The translations under genes and the position numbers were made by a program. The notes under the pieces were generated by a model, which saw only the letters and a program-made list of their open reading frames with translations, was not told the origin of the DNA and searched no databases. Below are positions 1 to 11,990 of a DNA stretch of 64,000 bases, piece by piece. The first letter of the stretch is position 1, and each line of letters opens with the position of its first letter. The DNA is from Cryptomeria japonica (Eukaryota > Streptophyta > Pinopsida > Cupressales > Cupressaceae): contig NC_081415.1 of assembly GCF_030272615.1 (NCBI RefSeq), positions 236,078,803 to 236,142,802 on the forward strand. The letters are read 5' to 3'.

Positions 1-54
1 AGTTTCACATTAATTTCCTTGATTTCATGGTAGACCCACTTAAACATTTTAAAA

Positions 55-828
55 TTATCTACAATAGTCTTGGGCAGTGGCCAAGACATCATCAGGGTTT
101 TCTCTATCCATACCAAGAATGAGGGAGTTAACATTGAGGTCATTAGGGAAGGGAGGTCTATCATTCCTCTTCAAGACCGGTTTTGACTTATCTGACATAG
201 AATTATGGGAAGGATCCAAATTAGAAATGGAAATAGGGGGCGTTCTGCTTCTTTTTGCCTTATGGCCTTGCTCAAGGATGGAATCTGACACAGAATCAAC
301 ATCATCCAACTCAATATTCCAGTCACCCTCTTCAGAAGGGAGGCTTACAGATTCATCATCACTAGTTTGAGAGGAAGGGTCATGCATTCTGGAGGAAGAA
401 GAAGGTAGAGTATTAACATACTCATGAATAAAAAACAACAAACCCTCGTGAAGAATATGATTTTTCTTATTCTTCCTATTGTCTTGGATGCTGACATTGA
501 TAGAAGAGAGAAGAAAGTAGGGAAAATATATCTTCACCTTGTGCCTAAAGTGATTTAACATGATGAAATGGTGCCCATAAGCCCTAGTATATCTACCATC
601 TAGGGTAATAAACTTCATGTGAACAAAAAGCAAAGAGTGCCAGATAGTTTTGATTTTACTCATGTCATAGATGCTCTTGTCCGCTTTGGCCAATTTCTTC
701 CTTTCCTTCTCATCCTTGGGGAATTTATTAACCATAGCATCTGACATTTTCCTATCTTTGTAAAACTTTTCCCCTTCCATGGATAGGCCGGTAACCTCTG
801 CGATTAATTTTTCATCAATTTCTATGAT
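55..828 (-). CDS. Unrecognised repeat-associated ORF with EVTGL motif
   Basis: I cannot name the function. The frame is open from about 828 down to the stop at 55; the first Met is at 780, but similarity-like sequence (IDEKLIAEVTGLS) lies upstream of it, so the true start is probably not this Met. The N-terminal half has an EVTGL motif, then a segment with DGRYTRAYGHHF and LNHFRH. The C-terminal half is Ser/Asp-rich and low-complexity. A related pattern (KAVTGLS followed by a long helical region) occurs in the decayed ORF at 51684-53288, so I infer one family spread by mobile elements. It sits just 3' of the LINE on the same strand. No catalytic motif is visible. It could be the C-terminal part of a larger retroelement protein cut by the window edge. 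Confidence 0.45.
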   Translation of the reverse strand: MIEIDEKLIAEVTGLSMEGEKFYKDRKMSDAMVNKFPKDEKERKKLAKADKSIYDMSKIKTIWHSLLFVHMKFITLDGRYTRAYGHHFIMLNHFRHKVKIYFPYFLLSSINVSIQDNRKNKKNHILHEGLLFFIHEYVNTLPSSSSRMHDPSSQTSDDESVSLPSEEGDWNIELDDVDSVSDSILEQGHKAKRSRTPPISISNLDPSHNSMSDKSKPVLKRNDRPPFPNDLNVNSLILGMDRENPDDVLATAQDYCR

Positions 829-1152
829 TCTGCCACCTTACTAAATCTTCCCATCCTTCAAACCCTTAGAAATTTTTTTGGTGACACTTGCATCAACCCC
901 ATGTAGCCTTTTGATTCAAGGGGTAAGGCCTTTGCGATCCAAAATTCACCAAATGGTACAGTCCAGTGGTTCCACCCTTCTCCTCTCACCTCCCATGATC
1001 ACAAAAATGACAGAAATGTGCAGCAAGAGAAAACCCCAGAAGAAGTTAGAAGCCACCTAGAAAGTGTGTGGAAATTTGGGGAGGAGCAATAAATCACAAC
1101 TTTGTTTAATAATAGCCTGAACCATCATATCCAAAAGTGTCATCAACAATCA
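829..1152 (-). other. LINE 3' flank, probable 3' UTR
   Basis: No credible gene. On the minus strand this follows the RNase H stop of the LINE and precedes the EVTGL ORF. No clear poly(A) tail (poly-T on the plus strand) marks the LINE end; the short T run near 870 is too weak to decide the boundary. Confidence 0.4.
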
Positions 1153-2463
1153 TTAAAAAGAGTTGTCTTGTCTAGCTTGGGACAAGTCATATGACATCAA
1201 GGCCTTAACATTAGCTGAAAAGCTATCCCCAAGGCTCCAAAACTTTTCATAATTGCTTCTAACTCCCATATTGGCAAAATGATCGGCTAGACCATTCGCT
1301 TCATGATAGGCATGGGAAATTTCAATTTTTTGAAAGGACTTGATAATTTCCAAGGATTTCTCAATCTAGATTTTAATGATCCATAAAGATTTTTTTTTGA
1401 CCTTTCAGGCATTAATATTACTAGAATCCCCTTCAAGCCAAACTAACTTGGCATTGATACTCTTAACCAACTTCAATCCATGGTAGGCCGCAACACTTCA
1501 AGAAGGTGGTTAGTCTAAGATCCCAAGGGGAGTTCCACCGCTGAAATAAGCCTTCCATTATTATCTCTCATCACTCCCCCACACCTAGCCGATCTTGAAT
1601 TTCCTTTGGTTGCCCCATCAAAATTAACTTTTACCCATCCAACAGGAGGGAGGATCCAATGACCATTATCCCTCGTACATTTAACCAATTTGGGAGTAGC
1701 AGGCACATCCATTTTAATATTCCAATTGATGGTAACTTGAGAACCATAGGAAGGGAAAAATGAATTCTCTTTCTTCAAATGATTAGTAGTAGCCAAATGA
1801 AATTTTTCTATGATAGACCTGCGTACTTTGTTAAAGACAACCTCCAAAGATGACTCCGAGTTCCTAAAGACTCTATTGTTATGTTCTTTCCATAATCCCC
1901 ACACCAGATGAGGAAAAGATAGGGACCACAACATCTGGAAAACTTTATTAGATGTTGGAGCTTTCCATTGAGCATGAAACTCCAGCGGAGATGAAGAAAA
2001 ATTTCACATCAAATGCCAACTCTGAAGTAAAAAGCCCCAAACCTCATGACCAAAAGTGCAGTGCAAAAACAAGTGAGGGTTAGATTCAACCTCCATCAAA
2101 CAAAGATAACATATATTAGTAATGTAGAAACCACTTTTACACAGATTATCAATTTTGAAGCATAATCTAGAAGAAAATATTGATCTTTGGGATGAGAAAA
2201 TTGTTCCAAACACCAGCCCAAGGGGGAGGGGGGTAAAGGGTCTCAAATCAGATCTCCAAGACCAAAGCCACCAAGAAAACCCCGAAGAAGTATGTTTCTA
2301 GACCAACTGATCCTCCTCGTTCAGATTTGGCATATACAAATTGAAAGAAATTTGTACAGGTTGTAGTTCAAAGCTTATTTATGAAAGATTAACTCGTTTA
2401 TCTTTATCAATGTACTCAACAACCCTACTACCAAATATTGTTTGCAATATACCATATACTTAT
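1153..2463 (-). pseudogene. LINE 3' coding part: zinc-binding RT domain and RNase H
   Basis: Minus-strand reading from 2463 shows a linker (YIDKDKRVNLS, LNEEDQLV) in one frame. A zinc-binding domain follows (ICYLCLMEVESNPHLFLHC, 2246-2004, with its C-x2-C and H-x4-5-C pattern), then RNase H from about 1650 (VKVNFDGATKGN, with the first catalytic Asp) to HAYHEANGLADHFANMG near 1300. The domain order and spacing match the 3' end of plant L1 ORF2. At least three frame changes and several in-frame stops break it. The left end at 2463 is the insertion point of the 4.3-kb solo LTR, not a natural end. Confidence 0.8.
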
Positions 2464-5400
2464 TGTAGTACCCCTGCCCTAATCTATTTCTAACCTTGGT
2501 TTAATCTTGATTAGTTTATCGATATATTATGTTATAGTTAGATGTTGATTTTACGCATAGCTATTGATGTGGTTCTCTCACTAGTTATGTGCAAGTTATT
2601 CAGTGTTCCTATTTCGTGATATTAGTATTGGACTAATGCTCTCATTAAGTTATTATATATGTATGCATGTATGTTCTTTGGTTGCAGGATATTTCAGGTA
2701 CAACGCCGCTTGAATGCGAGGTTCGTCTTCACCTGGAATTGCAGGTTTGAGTGTACCTTTTTAATCCTTAGAGTTGGATTAGGTGGTCGTAAGACCCTAG
2801 TCGACCTTAGTCGTGCTCCAGTGAGCATCGCCAGTCGTCGTCGGTAATCCCCTTCTTGTTTGGGTTTGCGAGTTGTCTGTTTGGTTGACTTTCTCGTTTT
2901 GCGTGCTTGGTGTGTTTGGTTAAATTGATTAATTAATCCTTAGTAATTATCTTGATTAAATATGCATTTGTGCATTGATGATTAATGGATTAAATTAATC
3001 TGGTTTCCGTTATGTGATTTTCGTTGATATTGGGTTGCTCGTCTTAATTGGGAGTGAATTCGATCAAATAACTGATTTTGAATATTAAATGCATTTATAT
3101 ATGCTGTTGAAAAGGAAAGCTTTGTATTTTATTGCGATAAACTTAACTGTATCCTGTTGGCTTTTGAGATTAGAAAGGTTAAATTTGATTAGATGAGAAA
3201 TCGATTTTTGATTTGAATAGCAAGTTAATTTGTTGTTATAATGAGAAAAGGATTAATTTTGTGAATTATTTGTAAATAAGAATTTTAATTCCAAAAATGG
3301 AATTTTTGGGTCAACTCTTCCATATAACCCAAATTTGGGGAAAATTGGGGAGGATGGACAAATTTGGAAAATCTTTGGTTGGAGAGAATTTTGGAAGGAA
3401 ATTGGAGGTTTTTGGAGAGGAGGCAGTTTTGCTGGATCTGGGAGGTGGCCTCTCCTTCAGCTATGCCAGGATTGTGTGTTAAGGTAGGATCCAACTCTCT
3501 CAATTTTAGTTTTTTTTTGTTGAAATGAAAATGGGGGTTTTATCTTGGCTTTGGATTCTCCATTGAATGCCATGTTTTTGTTTGATTTAGTAAATTAACC
3601 AGCTTGGCTGGTAGTGTTGTTGAGGTATTGTTAATTCCTCCTTGCTTTTGGGCGTTTGAAACCCTTGGGTGTATGTTAAGGATGAGCAAAACCATCAAAA
3701 AAAAAAAAGAGATCCTAACGCAGTTCGTTTAAACCAAGATCATGGCAAATCGAAATTTATTAAACGTATTTGGGTATGGTGTTTTTAGCCAAGTTCGAAC
3801 TGTGTAAACAGAAAATATGTTATTTTATGTTCGAACTATATTATTTTATGTTCGAACTGTGCATGTTTTAATCAAAATTTGTTATGATAACCGAGCTGGG
3901 CGCGTTTTTAATTGTTTCGGACTGAGATTTGGGGATTGGAGGCGGGGAGCGGAGCTCCACCCGCTCCTCCTCCCCTCCTCCCCCGCACGTCCACCGTTTC
4001 CCCACTCGCACCCCCCCCTTACCTCCGCTCGCCTATGTTGTTTCTTCGGCTGCGGCCCACGGCGGTGGCCGCAGGGGCCGCGGTGGCCGCAGGGCGCCGC
4101 GGCACCTGCGGGCACCACCGTGGTGCGGCCCACGAGCGCCGCCGCCCCTTTCCCTTGGCTAGGGTTAGGGCATGGCCGCCTCGCTTTGCTTTTTTTTTAA
4201 TGCGCTTCGTTTTAAGCATAGTTTATAAAACGTTTTTTTTAATGTGTTTTTTTTTGTATAAAAAAAAATGCATATGTTATGTAATGACATTTTGAGGTAT
4301 GTTATTTTAATGTTGAGTTTTTTTTTTTAGTTCTTAATTTTGTTTAAGGAGGCATTAATCGTCCCAAATGTCAGTTTGATAATGATTAATCTTATAATAG
4401 AGCTTATAGGTTAATTGTTATTTAGCTTCATTTCGTGACTTATGCCCTCTTTCCAATTAAGTTCTACGACTGTAATATTGCAATTTAATATTGTAGATTA
4501 TATTCTGATCGATCTTGGATTAATGAATCTAGATCTTGATCGTTGAAATATGATGTAATTACTGCTTGATGATGTTAAATTTTATCGTAGAACATATCAT
4601 TTGAGTAATTGTAAAGTAGTGAAATATTTATCATTGGGCATTAAAAATTTAACGATATGCATTGGGAATGACTATCTCCATTTAGATTCTCTTTCTACAT
4701 TTTTATTTCCGTAATCCGTATTATGTAACTGGAATTGAAATTATGAATCTGTAGAGATTGATTTTAGACCAGTATGTTAATGACATTTGATTGGAGATTA
4801 AATATCTTATTTTGGTTGATTAATGGTTGTCTGAGATTTATTAATATAATTTGGTTTAAAAACTCATTATGGCTTAATTTGCCTGTTCGATGCTTTGAAC
4901 CTTAGGAGTTAGAAAACCAAGAACAACCTATCCCTGGATGAGGTAGATAACTGTAACCTGTTTTAGATCATGTAGAAAACTTGATCGATTTTAATGTTTA
5001 AATCAATTGAGGAATATTGCCTTTTCTGATTATTGCCTTGCGAGTTTAATTTCTGTATTCGCCTTTAATTATGAAATGGCATGTTTTGCTTTGTTTAGTA
5101 GGACCCTGTCATATGGCTTGACTTGGGGTACCTGATTCAGTCCTCTATTCCGAGTTGACTGTTGTATTGTGGTAGTGTCGTTTTGGTCATATCCTCTTTG
5201 TGTGAGTTGAATGATGATTCATGGTTGACCTTAGATTGTCAGGTCTTTAGTTAGAGAACCGTCAGTAAGTGTTCACCTTTGAGTCGTGTTTGACCAGATG
5301 ATTGTTTGTCCCTTCTTGAACTCCGTTCGTCTGACCATGTGTATTCCTTGGTTTGAGTTCGTCTGAGTTAGTCTAGTGTCGTATGGGAAAGTGGCTTTCG

Positions 5401-6782
5401 ATTGGGGGCCGCGCCCAAAGTGGCTGCTGGGTAACCTGTCGAAAGTGAGTCTAATAAGTGATAACCCTTAAGTAGATTAGAATGTAATCTCTAAATAAGA
5501 TAATGTGCCTCACACATGAGACGAGTGCTGTCATAGATTCGACATGCTGCGAGAAGGCCTGAAATGGCAAACCCTCTTCCTTGTCTTCACGAGAGGATGT
5601 GTGGGTCCACATGAGGCTGGGATGGGCCGGAAGCTCGGATTAGGTTGCCAGGGTGACCCAGTGTATGGGGCTGGAACCTATGAAGACTTGCCATGGTATC
5701 CATACCAGGTCGTGTGATGACACTTGTCCCTACGTTCGCTAGTGTGTTGTCGTTTTGTCCTGTTAGGAGTACCTTTGTGAGTCGTCCTTTTTGTCTCTGC
5801 CCTTGTGAGTGTCGGTTTCATGTTAGAACTTGGGTGGTGATGGCTCAGTTTTATGGATGCTCTTCTGGACCTCTGTTTTAGCTTGATTATGTTCAGCTGG
5901 ATCTTGTTCTTTTTAAGGATCGTTTATGTATTAATTGACCGATGCGGTCATTTGTATATTGTTTATGTATCGCCTTGATGGCTGGATTGTATGGTGTAAT
6001 CTCTTGTACTCTTAACTTTATTATTTATCAGAGGGGTCTTGCAGTTGCGCAGACCCGGAGATGTAGCCCTTTAGGGGTGAACTCCGAGATCATTATGGTG
6101 TTATGTGATGTATTCTCTTATGTCTCCTTTATTCAGCTTTATCATGTATGATTAGCTTATGTTAGAATGGTTAAGTGGATAAATGGAATTAACTTTAAAT
6201 GCTTTTTATGCAGTTCTTTCTTGAATGCCATGTTAATCGCATGCATAAGTGGTTTAGATGAGATTATCGTAAATGCTAGTATGCAATCGTCTTTTGAAAT
6301 GCAATAAGTTGGGATATGAAAGAATGTAACTTTGAGTAGTGAATTATACTCATTTGTTGTTAAGGAATTAAATATGCTTGGAAAGATCTCTTTTGTTATG
6401 ATGAAATCCTAGTGTATTAGAATGTTAGATGTATGGTTGGTAATTTTAAATGAAAAGCTTGAATGAGAATTATGAATGGATCTTAATGGATGAATCTTTG
6501 TTGTGATTTATATTTCCGTCCTTTGAAAGAAATTATCCTGATATTGAATTATCTCGTTAGTAAGATATTCAGCTTTTGGATTAATTGTGTTAGTAAGTGA
6601 ATTGTGAAATTTAAGTAATCTTGTTGGGAAACTCTTTAGGTGTTAGTTGAAGTCTTCCGCTATGTAATCTGAATCTTTGTTATCTTGTTGCATCTTATGT
6701 GTTGTAACTTTAAAAAAAATTTTTGCACTCTATTCTTGTAATTTTGGCTTATCCCTTTGGGGTTTCCTGGCGGGGCATTACA
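2464..6782. mobile_element. 4.3-kb solo LTR with TSD CTTAT
   Basis: The sequence begins TGTAGTACCCC and ends GGGGCATTACA, imperfect inverted termini of TG...CA type. It is flanked by the perfect 5-bp duplication CTTAT at 2459-2463 and 6783-6787. No gag or pol lies inside and the LINE resumes on both sides, so this is a solo LTR left by LTR-LTR recombination. Its length and termini resemble long chromovirus (Tekay/Del-type) LTRs; that family assignment is inference. Inside are a GC-rich patch (about 3930-4170) and otherwise AT-rich, non-coding DNA. Overlapping ORFs over the GC patch on both strands look like composition artefacts. Confidence 0.85.
3930..4170. other. GC-rich, CpG-dense patch inside the solo LTR
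   Basis: A ~240-bp island with many CG dinucleotides stands out in otherwise AT-rich DNA. It contains a near-tandem pair GCGGTGGCCGCAGGG at about 4063 and 4080. Five overlapping ORFs on both strands cross it, all Pro/Ala/Arg-rich and without domain features, so I read it as non-coding. It may belong to the LTR promoter or 5' UTR region. Confidence 0.5.
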
Positions 6783-6787
6783 CTTAT

Positions 6788-6932
6788 GGAATAATGAATG
6801 ATTGTCGAACGATTCGTAGCCAATCCTTGACGATCCTCCCAGAACTTAATTCCTCTGCCAGGTCCCAATTTCCACCAAACTCCAGAACTAACAATGTTCT
6901 TAACTCGAACAACACTGTTACATAGAGTTTGT
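6788..6932 (-). pseudogene. LINE linker fragment between two insertions
   Basis: Only ~145 bp of LINE remain between the solo LTR and the TIR element. Minus-strand translation gives VSSGVWWKLGPGRGIKFWED, the conserved tryptophan/glycine linker after the LINE RT domain. It is in frame with the RT piece at 10618-10912 when the intervening element and one target duplicate are removed, and it carries no stop. This small fragment proves that the two flanking LINE pieces are one element. Confidence 0.8.
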
Positions 6933-7615
6933 CACATCTCCAAATTTCTCTTAGAACCTCTTTGCAATTTTGGAATGTTTATTCTAAATTATTTTGGAAA
7001 TGGTTAGTGAATTTGCAATGAATATTTCTTATGACAAGATGTTATCAATAATGTTCCTTATGTTGCGATGGAAAAATATGGAAGTGTTTATGGAATGTAT
7101 ATTTGATTATGTATGATGATATTTTTTGCTTATCTAACCCAAATGTTGGAAATGGTCTAACCACATGTTTGTATAGACAAAGTGATGACTAGGAGAAGGG
7201 GTCGTTGTGACGACATCTCGAAAGTCCACAGGGAGAGTATCATCTGGCAGAGGATTATAAATGAATGGGAAATGTGAGGATGCCATTTGAAGTTTTTGTG
7301 AACACTAAACCAACTTGGGAGCGTGTAAGTGCTTTGGTCTTAACCTTGTTTCAAGTTAAGTAGTCATTAGAACTGTAATGTCAGAATAGCATAAGGTCAT
7401 TGTATACATTCTTGCATAGAGTGAAAACATCTATTGTCGTGACTACTTTTGTAATGATTTTATGTTTGGTTAAATATTCAATGAATATTGCTTAAGGATT
7501 AATTAATTGTCTAATGAATTATTTATTAATTGATTATTTATTTATTATACAATTAATTAATTATTTATTTCAAATTAAATTTATGAATGCATATATAATA
7601 TATAAAATCAAATAT
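6933..7615 (+). repeat. Left terminal inverted repeat
   Basis: Pairs with 9925-10617 in inverted orientation. Landmarks shared by both arms are the AATATTTCTTATGACAAGATG block, CGACATCTCGAAAGTCCACA, and an inner AT-rich end rich in ATTAATTAATT. Confidence 0.8.
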
Positions 7616-9924
7616 TAATTCATGTAACATGCCCAAAACCTAATCAAAGGTTAAGATTGACATTTCCTATTTTTTAAACCAAACACAAGTTGAGGTAATG
7701 TAATACATTTTTTTTTAAATTCACAATCAAATAAACAATTGTTTATATTAAACTCATTAGGCACCAAGAAGTAAAGACACTATTTCTTCATTTCCACATT
7801 TACATATATCTTCATAAAAATAAAAATAAATCATAACATAGAAGTGATTTACCTTTTTTACCACTAGGAAAGGTTTGTATCCATCTAGCAAGCCTCAACA
7901 AGTCAACTGTAGGTGGAGAGCATCATCCAAGTGCTTTTCCTCCAACCTTGGACCAACGGTCCCATGCTCACCTTCCTACTGGAAGTCGCCCTACCCTTTA
8001 TGAAGAGTATAGACAAAGGGACCTATGGGATGCCATCTGAGTACTAGTGGTTGTGTGCCACATATCTTACTCAGACTATAGTACTATAGATTCTGTCTAA
8101 CCAAGTATGACCAATCTAGAATGGTATATGTTCCGGCCACACATGTGAACCTGATTTGTCGTATTGTAGTGACAAATATGACACTTTAGCCAAAGCTTCA
8201 TGAAAGAGAAGTCCCTGTTCACCCACCCCTTACTCGACTTGGAGACTACTCTCACTTCCTAGGGTTTGGTTTTTATAGACATCTAGTCCAAAACACAAAA
8301 GAGAATGCTTAAGATTTCACATGCAAATAAGGTATCCTCCCCTTTGCAACTACAATTTGGAGATTTGAGACTAATATCTAAGTCCATCTTAGTTCCTACT
8401 AAGAATCACACATTCAAAGCCCTTATTCAAGAACAATGAATAAAAGTTATGAGTTTCCATCCGGTATTCCTATGACATTCAGGTGTTTCCTTTTTGCTTA
8501 GTTTTCAACCTAAGTCAATCTCTTACCTTAACATGATCTTTCATATCTTTCTCCATATATTGATTCTACGAGTTGCCATTTTACTAGACAATCTTTGTAA
8601 ACTTCTTGACTTTAACCTTCATTTAGTTATAAATATAGTCATTTGTATATACATATCTATATTCTCTTTTCATAATCATAAATTCTCCATAAGCAACATA
8701 TATGTTACATATCTACAATAGAAAACACAACTTTTTCCATTTACTTCTTCTAGAAAATCATTAATTCATACAAGTTAAAGACTCTATATTGTCATATCCT
8801 TCCCAATTTCAATACCCCAAAACAAAAACAAATTCTAACACTTTGACAAAATAAACATTTCCAAAAACCTGTATTACATGTCTGGTTAGTTTCGTGAACT
8901 TGTTGGAAGATGATGTTGAGAGATGCCAGTTCCTTCTTCCAACCCAAAACTTTCCCTTTCCTTTCTTCAATACAAGTAAATGATCTCCTCTTCGAAATTC
9001 CCATATCTGAGTGAGTATAACTCAATCTCTACCCAATCCCCTTGAAACCCAAAACAAAAAGTCACCCATGAAATGATTTTCTCAAAAAAGCCCTTTTAAA
9101 TCCTTTCACCATGCTATATATAGCCATTTCTTGAGAAATTCCCTCCAAGAAATTCAATCTATTTTCCCATCCAAAATGTGGGTGAGTAAATTGCAAATTA
9201 AATCTTAACCAAATGTGGTTATCCATAATAACCATATTATTAAATAGAAAACTCCCCCATAAATGAGGTTATTAATTCTCCCTCAACCAAAATATTTGGC
9301 ATGAGAGGAAAACATTACCCTCAAAAGGAAATACAACTTTACAACTTTATAGAGATAACACTTTCCCTAAATATCTGTACAACTATTTTATTAATTATAA
9401 CTATTCCATAAGTGTTGTAGTTAATTTCCTATTTATTAGGAAATGTGATGAAATCATTATAATCCCTTTTTTTTGATAATAATTAATATTAAAGTACATA
9501 TTCACAAAAAAAGGCCAAGAGATACGAGAGTTAGTAATTTTTCCCCACTTAAAAAGTAGTTTAAGCTTATCTAAAAATATTCAATTTACCACTTAAAAAG
9601 TGGTCTCCACCTTTTAAGCACCCCACTCCATTGCATGGCACAAAAAAATGGGGTTTTTATTCCCCTTGGGAGTAGGGTGCACCACCCTAGGTGGGTGCCC
9701 CCTTTCCCCCACCCCTAGCATACCATACATAGTTTTTTCTTATTTTTAAATTTTAAATTTTACTCCCTTGCCCCATATACATGGTGGTCAAGGGGTCAAA
9801 CTATGCCCTACCCCACCACAATACATGGGCATTATTAAATGCAAAAATCCACCCCCATTAAATCGATGCAAATTTGAAATTATATTTATTTCATTTAAAA
9901 AGATGGGGAGAAATTGATATTTGA
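7616..9924. other. Interior of the TIR element, no gene seen
   Basis: The region is AT-rich, with short ORFs on both strands (for example 8792-9025 minus) that show no domain. A short palindrome CCACTTAAAAAGTGG lies near 9590. I see no DDE transposase motif, zinc finger or captured gene exon that I can defend. Confidence 0.5.
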
Positions 9925-10617
9925 TTTTATATTTTTATATACGCATTCATAAATTTTATTCGCAATAAATAAATAATTAATTAATAAATTTATAAATTAT
10001 TCATTAATCAATTAATTAATCCTTACACAATATTTATTGAATATTTTTTATGTATATACATATAATAGAAAAAATACACCATTAAACTTATAGCCACAAC
10101 AATAGATGTTTTCACTCTACGCAAGAACGTATACAATGACTTGATGCTATTCTGACATTAGGGTTCTAATGATTACTTAACCTGAAACAAGGTTAAGACC
10201 CAAGACCAATGGCCAAAGCACTTACATGCTCCCAAGTTGGTTCAGTGTTCACAAAAACTTCAGATGACATCCTCACATTTCCTATTCATCTATAATCCTC
10301 TCCCAGATGATACTCTCCCTGTGGACTTTCGAGATGTCGTCACAACAACCCATTCTCCTGGTCATCACTTGGTCAGTACAAACATGTGGTTAGACCATTT
10401 ACAACATTTGGATTAGATAAGCAAAGATTCTCATCATAAACAATCAGATATACATTCCATAAACACTTCCATGTTTTTCCATTGCAACTTAAAGAACATT
10501 ATTGATCACATCTTGTCATAAGAAATATTCATTGCAAATTCACTAACCATTTCCAAGATAATTTAGAATAAACGTTCCAAAATTGCAAAGAGGTTCTAGG
10601 AGAAATTTGGAGATGTG
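9925..10617 (-). repeat. Right terminal inverted repeat
   Basis: Reverse complement of 6933-7615. Mismatches are mostly single-base changes and short indels, so the two arms have drifted since insertion. The outer end abuts the LINE RT coding piece. Confidence 0.8.
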
Positions 10618-11990
10618 ATAGAGTTGATCCTGAAGGAGTCTCATGAGACTTAAGAAGTCCCTGGATTGAATCAATACGGTGCAGATATTTACTTTTCCAA
10701 ATGACATTCCACTCACCTTTCAAATTGAAGATTCTCCAAATGTGTTTTGCAAGGAGAGCGTTGACATTAAAATCCATAATATTCCTTAGGCCAAGACCCC
10801 CCCATTTTTTTGGTTTATAGATAGATCCCCATGCAACAAGAGGTAATCTCTTTTTTATCTTCGACTCTAGACCAAAGAAAATTCTTCTGGATTCTTTCAA
10901 TAACATCAACAAATTTAGTCGAGAATTTAAACAAACTTAGATAATAAACTGGAAGATTTTGGAGAGTAGCCTTTAAAAGTTGAACTTTACCTACCTAGCT
11001 CAAAAGGGCCCCCTTCCATCCTGCCAATATTTTGTTGAATTTATCAATTAATGACATCCAAAAGGATTCTGACACTTTGGCACAAAGCATAAGTCCCAAG
11101 TAAACAATAGGAATCTTACCAATAGAACACCCTAGGATATTATAAATTTTCTTTTGCCTTGACTCAGGGGTATTAGTAAAGTAGAGAGAACTTTTGGAAT
11201 ATTTTATACATTGGGCATATACGCTGACATAATCTTCTAGAATTATTTTTAAAGAACAAGCTTCACCAACTGAAGCATCCCCCATTACAATTGTATCATC
11301 CACAAAATCTTGATGGGAACAAATGAGCACACCAGATGAAGGTTTTTAGCCTTTCAACCCACCAGAATGAGTCTTTTTTAGCATGAATCTCCCAAAGGTT
11401 TCCGCAACAAGGTTGAAAAGAATAGGAGATAATGGGTCTTCCTTCCCGAGACCTTTGGAAACCTCAAAAAATGTGAAGGAGATCCATTAATAATCACAAC
11501 CGATCTGGAAGTAGAAATGAGTTGCCAAACCAAATCAAGAAATTTGCTATTGAAACCAAAAGCCTTCAGGACCTTAATAAGAAAGTTCCAATCCACCCAG
11601 TCATAAGCTTTGGATAAATCTAGCTTAAGCATGAATCCTTGATGATTGGATGTCTCAAGAGAATGAATATTCTCATGAACAATTATAATGGAATCCAAAA
11701 TTTGACGACCTGAAACAAATCCATTCTGTTGATCAACAATGAAGCGAGGAAGCACATTAAGTAGTCTAGAAGTTAAAACCTTTGAGAAAATTTTATAAAT
11801 GGAATTGTATAGGCTTATAGGATGGAAAGCCTCAAAAGAATCCACTCCAGGGTATTTAGGAATCAAAATAATGAAGGCCGAATTCAACTCCTTGAGAATC
11901 CTTCTAGAGCCAAAAAATTCTCTGATTGCATTACCAACATCCTCTGCCATAATCTCTAGTTAGTTTCTCACTCAAAGATGATCATATTTT
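10618..11990 (-). pseudogene. LINE reverse transcriptase piece
   Basis: Minus-strand reading shows RT blocks in order: FIILIPK and PISLYNSIYKI (near 11860-11790), QNGFVSGRQILDSI (near 11730), KLDLSKAYDWVDW with a catalytic Asp (near 11610), then FVDDTIV at about 11300, the FxDD active-site box. The RT thumb and linker (KKWGGLGLRNI) follow near 10790. Frames change near 11370 and 10950, and stops are present, so it cannot be translated. The right end near 11990 lacks the earlier RT and endonuclease, which fits 5' truncation. The left end is the 11-bp target site of the TIR element. Confidence 0.9.

Larger units (their letters stand above)
6933..10617. mobile_element. MULE-like element with ~690-bp terminal inverted repeats
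   Basis: The left arm (6933-7615) is the reverse complement of the right arm (9925-10617) at high identity with small indels. The outer ends are CACATCTCCAAA and its complement. Flanking 11-mers ATAGAGTTTGT (6922-6932) and ATAGAGTTGAT (10618-10628) match at 9 of 11 bases, the size expected for Mutator-like elements. No transposase ORF is visible in the 2.3-kb middle, so this is probably a non-autonomous copy. A foldback element is the alternative. The LINE frame runs on by chance for about 30 codons into the right arm. Confidence 0.7.
1153..11990 (-). mobile_element. L1-type LINE, 5'-truncated, split by two nested insertions
   Basis: A non-LTR retrotransposon read on the minus strand from about 11990 to 1153. 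Its three coding pieces (11990-10618, 6932-6788, 2463-1153) are collinear with the usual plant L1 order: RT, linker with FWED-type motif, zinc-binding RT-associated domain, RNase H. The gaps are exactly a TIR element (6933-10617) and a solo LTR (2464-6782), each with a target duplication. Removing the TIR element and one 11-bp duplicate joins the reading frame without a shift. The endonuclease and the start of RT are absent, so the copy was 5'-truncated near 11990, as is common for LINEs. Several stops and frameshifts make it dead. Confidence 0.85.

Noticed and set aside
3817-4295. Five overlapping ORFs on both strands
   Set aside because: They overlap one GC-rich patch inside a solo LTR, are Pro/Ala/Arg-rich, and show no domain or codon signal.
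10529-10617. C-terminal extension of LINE RT (SLQFWNVYSKLSWKWLVNLQ)
   Set aside because: These codons lie in the right arm of the TIR element and recur in the left arm; the LINE continues at 6932.
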